This document shows, one piece after another, positions 1 through 5,506 of a DNA stretch of 7,084 bases. Numbering within the stretch: position 1 is the first letter of the stretch; every line of letters begins with the position of its first letter. The notes beneath the pieces were generated by a model. That model was not told the origin of the DNA, searched no databases, and saw only the letters and a program-made list of their open reading frames with translations. A program made the position numbers and the translations under genes. Source of the DNA: Pseudomonadota bacterium (lineage in GTDB: Bacteria > Pseudomonadota > Gammaproteobacteria > Steroidobacterales > Steroidobacteraceae); NCBI GenBank assembly GCA_003242495.1, contig QGUO01000180.1, forward strand, positions 1 through 7,084. The letters run 5' to 3'.

Positions 1-240
1 CTGGGGATATTTGTCCCCGTTCTGCGGCTGCCCACCGGGGCGATCGCGGCCTGCGCCGGGCTGCATGCGGCCGGCGTGCCCACCATCCCCGTGTTGCGCG
101 GGACCACCGCCGTGAATCCCGAGGCCGCCTTCGGCTTTCTGGTGGGCACCTATGACGGGGTGATCGGCTGGGCGGCGCTGGCGTGGTTCGGCCTGCTCGC
201 GGCGGTGTACCTGCGCTTCAGCGCGCGCAGTTCGCGCTAG
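1..240 (+). CDS. C-terminal end of an integral membrane protein (5' truncated by window edge)
   Basis: An open frame enters at base 1 and runs 79 codons to a TAG at 238-240. No start codon with a ribosome-binding site is visible, so this is the end of a gene that begins outside the window. The final part (about residues 53-71, GVIGWAALAWFGLLAAVYLRF) is a convincing membrane helix followed by a short Arg/Ser-rich tail (SARSSR), as expected for a cytoplasmic C-terminus. An earlier stretch (GAIAACAGLHAAGVPTIPV) is weakly hydrophobic. The family is not recognised; a metal-ion permease would be a guess. The stop overlaps that of the convergent gene: CTAG at 237-240 supplies TAG on both strands. 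Coding is supported by codon use matching the neighbours and by the tidy stop overlap. Confidence 0.6.
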   Translation: MGIFVPVLRLPTGAIAACAGLHAAGVPTIPVLRGTTAVNPEAAFGFLVGTYDGVIGWAALAWFGLLAAVYLRFSARSSR

Positions 241-824
241 CTGCCCCTGGGCTCGGCGCGGGGCAACGCATCGCGCAGCACCGCCAGTCGCTCGAGCGGA
301 TCCTGCATCTCCAGGCAGCGCTGACGGTCGCGCAGCGGCAGCGGCAGGATCTCGGTCAGCCTAGCGCCCAACCAGACCGCGTCGTCGAAGCGCTGCGGCA
401 CACTGCGGTGTTGCTCGTCGAGCTGCGCCAACACGCGACGCAGGACATCCGCCAGGAAGGCATACTCCTGCGGCACGGCGAGCGGCGCTTCGTTCGGCAG
501 GAACTCGACCTCGGCCACGTTCAGGCCGTCCTCCTGCTGGCGCGCCGAGACGATGCGGAAACGCTGCTCGCCGCGCGCGGCGATGCCGAGCAGGCCGTCC
601 GCGAGCTTCTCGAAATCGATGATGCGTGCCAGGGTGCCCACCTGGGCCGTGCGCACCGTGCCGCCCACCTCGCGCCCCTGCAGAATGAGCACTACGCCGA
701 ATCCCCGATCTTCGCGCAGGCAGCGGCGGACCATGTCCACGTAGCGGGTTTCGAAGATCCGCAGACGCAGCAGGCCTTCCGGAAAGAGCACGGCATGCAG
801 CGGAAAGAGCGGCAGAGTCGTCAC
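237..824 (-). CDS. LON peptidase substrate-binding (LON N-terminal/PUA-like) domain protein
   Basis: A 195-residue protein made of a single LON substrate-binding domain. The start MTTLPLFPLHAVLFPEGLLRLRIFE, with RYVDMVRRCL following at about residues 28-36, is the hallmark of this family. GFGVVLI (41-47) and the VGTLARI segment (62-68) match the beta core, and the C-terminal third (about 118-190) is helical. The ATPase and Ser-Lys protease domains of true Lon are absent and the length is usual for stand-alone members. Its role is unproven; binding of unfolded or specific protein substrates is inferred from Lon. The start is GTG at 824, chosen because AGGAGG (833-838) lies 8 nt upstream. An ATG at 829 is only 3 nt from that site and reads ATG-GCG-TGA. 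The gene follows mpl by 49 bp on the same strand, so co-transcription is likely. Confidence 0.92.
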   Translation of the reverse strand: MTTLPLFPLHAVLFPEGLLRLRIFETRYVDMVRRCLREDRGFGVVLILQGREVGGTVRTAQVGTLARIIDFEKLADGLLGIAARGEQRFRIVSARQQEDGLNVAEVEFLPNEAPLAVPQEYAFLADVLRRVLAQLDEQHRSVPQRFDDAVWLGARLTEILPLPLRDRQRCLEMQDPLERLAVLRDALPRAEPRGS

Positions 825-832
825 GCCATGAT

Positions 833-838
833 CCTCCT
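833..838 (-). promoter_or_regulatory. Shine-Dalgarno of the LON-domain gene, fixing its GTG start
   Basis: On the minus strand AGGAGG is followed by 8 nt and then GTG (824-822). A nearer ATG (829-827) opens a two-codon frame, ATG-GCG-TGA, whose stop overlaps the GTG. The spacing and the family N-terminus (TTLPLFPLH) both favour GTG. Confidence 0.75.
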
Positions 839-873
839 ATCCAGCCCCACCTGCACGCTCCGACAGGCGTACG

Positions 874-2259
874 CTAACGCCTCGCCGCCAGCTCCTCCAG
901 CAGTTTCGCATGCAGCCCGCCGAAGCCGCCGTTGGACATGATCAGCACGTGATCGCCCGCCTCGAGCTCGACGGCGAGCGCCGCCAGCAATTCCTCGATG
1001 CTGCGGCTGACCTGTGCGCGCCCCGGCATCTCGGCCGCCAGCTCGGCAATGTTCCATTTGACCTCGTCGCCCTGATGCAGCCAGATGCGGTCGGCCAACT
1101 GCAGCGAGCGGGCGAGGGCCGCGCGGTGCGTGCCGAGCTTCATGGTATTCGAGCGGGGCTCGAGCACGGCGACGAGCCGCGCCGCACCGATGCGACGTCG
1201 CAGCCCGTCAAGGGTGGTGGCGATCGCGGTGGGATGATGCGCGAAGTCGTCGTAAACCGTGACCCCCGCGACCCGGCCGCGCACTTCCATGCGCCGGCGC
1301 ACCCCGGCGAAGCGCTCCAGCGCCGCAATCGACTGCTCGATGGATACGCCCGCATGGCGAGCGGCCAGCATGGCGGCCAGCGCATTCGCGGCATTGTGCC
1401 GCCCCAGCATCCCCCAGGAGACTTCGCCGCGCGGCTGCGACCCCTCATAGACGGTGAATCGCGAGTAGTCTCCGCCCGGCTCCACGCCGATGTGCCAGGC
1501 GCCCTGCGCCTCCGTGCCCGTCGGTGTCTGGTCGGTGAAACGCTCGAGTGGCGTCCAGCAGCCCATGTCGATGAGCTGCCGGACATTGGCGTCGCCCTCA
1601 TTGGCGATCACCCGCCCGCTGCGCGGGACCATGCGCAGCAGCTGATGGAACTGCCACTGGATGGCCGCCACGTCGGGATAGATGTCCGCATGGTCGTGCT
1701 CGAGATTGTTGATGACCGCGGTACGCGGCCGGTAGTGCACGAACTTGGCCCGCTTGTCGAAGAACGCGGTGTCGTACTCGTCGGCCTCCACGACGAAGTG
1801 CTGGCCACCGCCGAGCCGCGCGGTCACATCGAAATTGCCCGGCACGCCACCGATGAGAAAGCCCGGATCGAGCCCGGCGTGCTCGAGGATCCAGGCGAGC
1901 AGGCTGGAGGTGGTGGTCTTGCCGTGCGTGCCGGCCACCGCCATCACCCAGCGTCCGGCGAGCACATGCCGCGCCAGCCACTCGGGTCCGGAGGTATAGG
2001 GAATGGTGCTGTCGAGCAGTGCCTCGACGAGCGGATTGCCGCGCGTCATGACGTTACCGACCACGACGACGTCCGGCCGCAACGCGAGCTGCGCCGGATC
2101 GTAGCCTTCGATGAGCTCGATGCCGAGCGCGGCGAGCTGCTCGGACATCGGCGGGTAGACGTTGCGGTCCGAGCCGGTGACGCGATGGCCGGCGGCACGC
2201 GCCAGCGCGGCGATCCCGCCCATGAAAGTCCCGCAAATTCCGAGTATGTGTAGGTGCAT
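874..2259 (-). CDS. mpl: UDP-N-acetylmuramate:L-alanyl-gamma-D-glutamyl-meso-diaminopimelate ligase
   Basis: Mpl joins the recycled tripeptide L-Ala-gamma-D-Glu-meso-Dap to UDP-MurNAc using ATP, returning cell-wall peptide to cytoplasmic peptidoglycan synthesis. The 461-residue length is normal for the family. In order: a UDP-binding Rossmann start (HILGICGTFMGG, 4-15; GSD at 29-31), the Mur-ligase P-loop GTHGKTTT (110-117), the Mpl-typical EADEYDTAFFDKR (158-170), NNLEHDHADIY (184-194) for metal/ATP binding, LGRHNAANALAA (285-296), then the C-terminal domain with VYDDFAHHPTAI (335-346), LEPRSNTMK (366-374) and MSNGGFGG (441-448). EADEYDTAFFDKR with HILGICGTFMGG separates it from MurC. The ATG at 2259 gives the canonical N-terminus, although no strong Shine-Dalgarno precedes it. 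It sits between a membrane-protein gene (59 bp upstream) and the LON-domain gene (49 bp downstream) on the same strand, a probable operon. All expected motifs are intact. Confidence 0.97.
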   Translation of the reverse strand: MHLHILGICGTFMGGIAALARAAGHRVTGSDRNVYPPMSEQLAALGIELIEGYDPAQLALRPDVVVVGNVMTRGNPLVEALLDSTIPYTSGPEWLARHVLAGRWVMAVAGTHGKTTTSSLLAWILEHAGLDPGFLIGGVPGNFDVTARLGGGQHFVVEADEYDTAFFDKRAKFVHYRPRTAVINNLEHDHADIYPDVAAIQWQFHQLLRMVPRSGRVIANEGDANVRQLIDMGCWTPLERFTDQTPTGTEAQGAWHIGVEPGGDYSRFTVYEGSQPRGEVSWGMLGRHNAANALAAMLAARHAGVSIEQSIAALERFAGVRRRMEVRGRVAGVTVYDDFAHHPTAIATTLDGLRRRIGAARLVAVLEPRSNTMKLGTHRAALARSLQLADRIWLHQGDEVKWNIAELAAEMPGRAQVSRSIEELLAALAVELEAGDHVLIMSNGGFGGLHAKLLEELAARR

Positions 2260-2318
2260 GCCGGGGATCCGCGACGATCGGATACGATGGGATTGACTGC
2301 CGGGCCCGCCTCAGCCGT

Positions 2319-2846
2319 TCACTGCGCAGAGCCGAACAAGGTGTCGACCATCAGGTAAGTGGAAAGATACATCGCGATCGACAGCGCCATGCCGGTGAAC
2401 AGGTTGCTGTCGAGGGCGTGCATCAGGACGCGGCCGAAGATCAACGCACCCACGAGTATGCGCGGGCCCCACCAGGCGACCATGACCATCGCCTGGGGCA
2501 TCAGCAGCAACACGAGGACATCGAGGGCGCCGAACAGGATGCCCACCCCCAGCCAGGCGGTGAGAGTCTGCTTGAGGCGCTCGGGACGCCCCACCAGGGC
2601 GAGCAATCCCCAGAGCCAGACGCCCAGCATGGCCACGTCGACCGCCACGATGCCGAACCCCGTGCGCGGATCGATGTCCACTAGGGGTATCTGTGCGCAA
2701 TACAGAGCCACGTAGCCGATGAGCGACAATGCGGTCAGCAGCCATGAAGCAGGAAGATCCTGAGGTCCTTTGCGCCACAGCGCGATGTCAAGAAAGGCCT
2801 GTAACAATTGCAGCATGTCGTACCGGATCGCAGAAACGGTCGACAT
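2319..2846 (-). CDS. Conserved small polytopic inner-membrane protein of unknown function
   Basis: From ATG at 2846 the product is 175 residues. An amphipathic N-terminus with LLQAFLDIALWRKGPQDLPAS (14-34) precedes about five hydrophobic segments: roughly 35-55, 64-85, 96-116, 124-142 and 150-168. The RKGPQDLPAS loop between a short helix and the first membrane helix looks like a family signature; I recall similar unannotated gammaproteobacterial proteins but cannot name a family. The start is uncertain. An in-frame TTG at 2861 adds five residues (MLRSQ) and an ATG at 2816 removes ten; none has a good Shine-Dalgarno, and 2846 is the first ATG. The gene lies 59 bp upstream of mpl on the same strand, so a cell-envelope role is possible but is only guilt by association. 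No catalytic motif is visible. Confidence 0.75.
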   Translation of the reverse strand: MSTVSAIRYDMLQLLQAFLDIALWRKGPQDLPASWLLTALSLIGYVALYCAQIPLVDIDPRTGFGIVAVDVAMLGVWLWGLLALVGRPERLKQTLTAWLGVGILFGALDVLVLLLMPQAMVMVAWWGPRILVGALIFGRVLMHALDSNLFTGMALSIAMYLSTYLMVDTLFGSAQ

Positions 2847-2897
2847 TTGTGAGCGGAGCAACGCCTCGCGACCGTCATTCCGCTTAATCTAGCATGC
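2847..2897. promoter_or_regulatory. Divergent intergenic region between the membrane-protein gene and rnd
   Basis: This 51-bp gap must carry the start signals of both divergent genes, unless they lie inside the opposite coding sequence. The only AT-rich element is around 2884-2891 (TTAATCTA). It gives a poor -10-like TAATCT (2885-2890) for rnd and TAGATT on the other strand. I see no matching -35 at 16-18 bp on either strand and no Shine-Dalgarno before the rnd ATG. If TAATCT is used, the rnd transcript would be nearly leaderless. Confidence 0.3.
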
Positions 2898-4019
2898 ATG
2901 ACACAGCGGACAGCCATTTATGTAAGGAGCGCCGAGGAGCTGGCTTCGGCGCTCGAGCGTCTGGGCGGCGCCGAGCTCGCCGTCGATACCGAGTTCATGC
3001 GCGAGAGCACCTATTACCCGCGCTTGTGCCTGCTGCAGGTGGCGAACTCAGAGATCTGCGTGGTGATCGATGCGCTCGAGGTGGAGGATCTGACGCCGCT
3101 GCTCGACGTCTTGCACGACCCTGGTCGGCTCAAGGCGCTGCATGCGGCTCGCCAGGACCTCGAGGTCCTGTTGCACGCCACGGGCGAGGAGCGCCGCGCG
3201 CTGCCCGAGCCGCTGTTCGATACGCAGGTCGCGGCTGCGCTCATCGGGCTGCCCGCGCAGATCGGCTACGCCGACCTGGTGGCCCGCCGCCTGGGCGTGC
3301 AGCTTGCTAAGGGTCATACGCGTACCGACTGGAGCAAACGGCCGCTCAGCGAGGCGCAGCTGAATTATGCAGCGGACGATGTCCGCTGGCTCGTGCCCCT
3401 TTACGAGGACATGCGCGCCGAGCTGCAACGGCGCGGACGGCTCGGCTGGCTCGCGGAAGAAATGAGCGCATACCTCGACGTACGCCTCTACCAGACCGAA
3501 CCCGCACAAGCCTGGCGGCGATTCAAGGGACTCGATCGAATGCGGCCGATGCAGCGCGCGGCGATCAAGCTGCTGGCCGAGTGGCGCGAAGCGCTGGCGA
3601 TCAAGCACGACAAGCCGCGCGGTTGGATTCTGGCGGACGACGCCTTGCGCGAGCTGAGCGAGCACCTGCCGCAGACGCCCGCAGCGCTCGGGGCGATGCG
3701 CTGCCTGCCGCCGGCGGTGGCTCGCAAGCGCGGCGCGGAGATCCTGGCGCTCATCGCCCAGGCGCCCGCGCGCGCCGAGCTCGAAGCCGAGGCCACCGAG
3801 TGGCGCCGGCCCGAACCGCAGCAGGTCGCCCTGGTCTCGCGGCTGATGAGCTTCATACGCAGTGAGGCCGAGCGCCTGGAGATCAGCCCCGAATTTCTCG
3901 CAACCCGTCGCGATGTCGAGCGCCTGGTCTTCAGCGGCCGCGCCGGGGCGCTCGGCAGGGGGTGGCGCGAAGAGGTCATCGGGCGGCGGCTCATCGAGAT
4001 GGCCGCCGCCCAGGGATGA
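2898..4019 (+). CDS. rnd: Ribonuclease D (3'-5' exoribonuclease, DEDDy family, with HRDC domain)
   Basis: RNase D trims 3' ends of tRNA precursors and other small RNAs in the cytoplasm. The 373 residues match the family length. The N-terminal exonuclease domain (about 1-175) shows all DEDDy motifs. Exo I is AVDTEFMRE with D30 and E32. Exo II is HAARQDLEVL with D87, followed by LFDTQVAAAL (D108). Exo III is YAADDV with Y157 and D161. GHTRTDWSKRPLS (139-151) is also typical. The first HRDC domain follows at about 200-290 (RFKGLDRMRPMQRAAI and the WREALAIKHDKPRGWILADDAL region), then a second helical HRDC-like region to the end. The ATG at 2898 gives the usual start; an out-of-frame ATG overlaps at 2894. 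No Shine-Dalgarno is seen. It diverges from the membrane-protein gene and ends 9 bp from convergent adk. Confidence 0.96.
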   Translation: MTQRTAIYVRSAEELASALERLGGAELAVDTEFMRESTYYPRLCLLQVANSEICVVIDALEVEDLTPLLDVLHDPGRLKALHAARQDLEVLLHATGEERRALPEPLFDTQVAAALIGLPAQIGYADLVARRLGVQLAKGHTRTDWSKRPLSEAQLNYAADDVRWLVPLYEDMRAELQRRGRLGWLAEEMSAYLDVRLYQTEPAQAWRRFKGLDRMRPMQRAAIKLLAEWREALAIKHDKPRGWILADDALRELSEHLPQTPAALGAMRCLPPAVARKRGAEILALIAQAPARAELEAEATEWRRPEPQQVALVSRLMSFIRSEAERLEISPEFLATRRDVERLVFSGRAGALGRGWREEVIGRRLIEMAAAQG

Positions 4020-4027
4020 GCCCCTGG
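4010..4027. other. Small inverted repeat between the convergent ends of rnd and adk
   Basis: CCAGGG (4010-4015) and CCCTGG (4022-4027) form a perfect 6-bp stem with a 6-nt loop that contains the rnd stop codon. It fills almost the whole 9-bp gap between two convergent genes, a usual place for a shared terminator. However, neither strand has a T tract after the stem, so intrinsic termination is doubtful. Confidence 0.3.
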
Positions 4028-4028
4028 C

Positions 4029-5348
4029 TCACCGTTTGCCGCGTGACAGCGTGCGCGTCGTGCGTGCCCGCTGCGCGGTACGACCGGCGCCTCCCTTGGC
4101 CCCCCCCTTGCGGACCGCTCGGCCGGCGGCCTTGCGCTTGGCGCTCGCAGTCGCCCCGGACTTGCCGCGTGCAACGGCCCGGCTCGCCGTCCGCTCGACG
4201 ACCTGCCGGGCAGCCTTCCCCCGCGCAGGACGGGTCACCTTCTTGGTCGCCTTCTTAGTCGCCTTCTTAGTGACCTTCTTCGCGGGCCTCTTGGCAGCCT
4301 GCCTGGCCGTCTTTTTCGCGGAAGTTTTCGCCGCCTTCTTCTTCGCCGCGGTCACCCCTGTCTTCCTCGTGACCTTCTTCGCCGCCTTTTTGGCGGTCTT
4401 CCTGGCTGTCTTCTGCGCGGTTTTCTTCGTGGCCTTCTTCGTAGCTTTCTTGGCGGCCTTCTTTGCAGCCTTCTTAGCAGTCTTCTTAGCAGCCTTCTTC
4501 GCGGCCTTCTTGGCTGTCTTCTTCGCTGCCTTCGCCCCGGCCGCCGCGCTCGCGCCCGCGGCGGCCCGCTTGCCCGTCTGCTTGCCCGCCGTCGACCGGG
4601 CCTGCTTGGCAGCCTTCTTGCGCGCCTTGGCGGTCTTCCCGGCGCGGGCGCCCGATCGCGGCTGCGCAGACGCCTCGCTCACTTCGGTGTCCTGCTCCGC
4701 GGCCGGCTGGGCGCGCGCAGCGGCCTCCATGCGCGCGGAGACTTCCTGCAGCGACCCCTCGCCGGCGACCCGGCGCAACAGTCCCTGTCGGGCATAGTGT
4801 TCGATGAGCGGGCGGGTCTGCTCCTCATAGACCTCGAGACGCTTGGCGATCACGTCCTCACGGTCGTCCGGCCGCTGGTAGAGCTCGGCGCCGTCGCGGC
4901 TGCACTGGTTCACCCCGGCCGGCAGGCTATGGACGTTGTATACAGTGTCGCATTTCGGACAGATGCGCCGCCCGGCGAGGCGCTGCATCAGCGTCTCCCG
5001 GCTGACGTCGAGCTGCAGGACGGCATCGAGCGGTTGACCGATCTCGGCGAGCAGGTCTGCCAGGGCGTGCGCCTGATCGATGTTGCGCGGAAAGCCGTCG
5101 AGGATGAAGCCGGCTGCGGCATCGGAGCGGTCGAGGCGGTCGCGAATCAAGCCGAGCACGATGTCATCGGACACGAGTTGCCCCGCATCCATGACCGCCT
5201 TGGCCTTGCGCCCGAGCTCGGTTCCGCGCGCGACTGCATCGCGCAGCAGGTCGCCGGATGAGACCTGCGGAACGCCGTACTTGGCCTGGAGCATCTGAGC
5301 CTGGGTGCCCTTGCCTGAACCAGGCGCGCCCAGCAGAACGATTCGCAT
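4029..5348 (-). CDS. adk: Adenylate kinase with C-terminal histone H1-like Lys/Ala-rich extension
   Basis: Adenylate kinase converts ATP + AMP to 2 ADP. Residues 1-212 are a complete long-form enzyme: P-loop GAPGSGKGTQ (7-16), AMP site SSGDLLR (30-36), DGFPRN (84-89), LID domain 127-163 and RPLIEHYARQG (179-189). The lid has CPKC (130, 133) and CSRD (C149, D152), the Cys3-Asp zinc pattern known from Bacillus-type enzymes. Ordinary Adk ends near residue 214; here the frame continues to 439. A mixed linker (about 213-236, AAEQDTEVSEASAQPRSG) leads to a Lys/Ala/Thr/Arg tail dominated by KKAA/KKAT units and ending RTLSRGKR. The tail resembles AlgP and histone H1-like bacterial proteins, so nucleic-acid binding is inferred. 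The ATG at 5348 is canonical; GAGG (5359-5362) lies 10 nt upstream. No stop or frame change separates kinase from tail. An internal ATG (codon 207) could in principle make a free tail. Confidence 0.97.
   Translation of the reverse strand: MRIVLLGAPGSGKGTQAQMLQAKYGVPQVSSGDLLRDAVARGTELGRKAKAVMDAGQLVSDDIVLGLIRDRLDRSDAAAGFILDGFPRNIDQAHALADLLAEIGQPLDAVLQLDVSRETLMQRLAGRRICPKCDTVYNVHSLPAGVNQCSRDGAELYQRPDDREDVIAKRLEVYEEQTRPLIEHYARQGLLRRVAGEGSLQEVSARMEAAARAQPAAEQDTEVSEASAQPRSGARAGKTAKARKKAAKQARSTAGKQTGKRAAAGASAAAGAKAAKKTAKKAAKKAAKKTAKKAAKKAAKKATKKATKKTAQKTARKTAKKAAKKVTRKTGVTAAKKKAAKTSAKKTARQAAKRPAKKVTKKATKKATKKVTRPARGKAARQVVERTASRAVARGKSGATASAKRKAAGRAVRKGGAKGGAGRTAQRARTTRTLSRGKR
4239..4532 (-). repeat. 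Degenerate 12-bp tandem repeat encoding KKAA/KKAT units in the adk tail
   Basis: On the coding (minus) strand the pattern is AAG-AAG followed by two Ala/Thr-type codons, giving a four-residue period. One block keeps perfect register from K276-K277 to R328-K329 (4362-4523), with only Q312, R316 and R328 replacing lysine. After KKKAAK around residues 336-341 the register shifts by one residue. A second block runs KKVTKKATKKATKK (357-370, 4239-4280). Most units differ at the third bases of the Ala/Thr codons. Two neighbouring 12-mers (4246-4257 and 4258-4269) are identical, consistent with repeat duplication. Lysine is nearly always AAG, matching the GC-rich genome. Confidence 0.85.
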
Positions 5349-5506
5349 GTTCGATGTACCTCGGAAGGCGGATGAAGCGACGCTACCCTACAGAAATCCG
5401 AAGCCGCTGGCGATATCCATCCGCTCGTGACTCGGCATGGGGCTGCGCCATCCGCTATTCTTCACCTCTCCCCGCGACCGCGACCGATCTCCAAGGAGGC
5501 TTCCTC
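5349..5506. promoter_or_regulatory. Divergent intergenic region between adk and pfp
   Basis: These 158 bp separate two divergent genes and should carry both promoters. For pfp a weak sigma70-like pair can be read: TCGGCA (5432-5437), an 18-bp spacer, then TATTCT (5456-5461), four of six matches each. This would give a leader of roughly 40 nt. For adk I see GAGG at 5359-5362 as ribosome-binding site but no convincing -10/-35 pair. No riboswitch-like structure or operator repeat stands out. Confidence 0.35.
5493..5499 (+). promoter_or_regulatory. Shine-Dalgarno of pfp
   Basis: AAGGAGG lies 7 nt before the ATG at 5507. It decides the start, because the same frame stays open upstream to 5258 without coding-like content and overlaps the beginning of adk. 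Confidence 0.85.

Noticed and set aside
183..941. Plus-strand frame of 252 codons across the LON-domain gene
   Set aside because: It is antisense to a well-supported LON-domain protein, lacks a ribosome site and spans two genes and their spacer.
821..1057. Minus-strand 78-codon frame ending at the LON-domain start
   Set aside because: It lies mostly inside mpl in another frame. Its last part only supplies the ATG-GCG-TGA that overlaps the GTG start.
910..2253. Long plus-strand open frame (447 codons) opposite mpl
   Set aside because: It is the mirror of a perfectly conserved Mpl on the other strand. Its residues are Arg/Gly/His-rich without domain structure, the usual result of GC-rich codon bias.
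4239..4532. Regular short repeats considered as a CRISPR array or minisatellite outside a gene
   Set aside because: The units are 12 bp without spacers, keep the adk reading frame and encode KKAA/KKAT, so they are protein-coding repeats.
3862..4797. Plus-strand frame with striking FFAAFLAVFLAAFF repeats that looks like a membrane protein
   Set aside because: It is the antisense reading of the AAG-AAG-GCN repeats of the adk tail and the end of rnd. It has no ribosome site, and the adk frame on the other strand is continuous.
5258..5506. 83-codon N-terminal extension of Pfp
   Set aside because: The frame is open by chance. It overlaps the start of adk, and AAGGAGG at 5493-5499 places the start at 5507, which yields the family's normal N-terminus.
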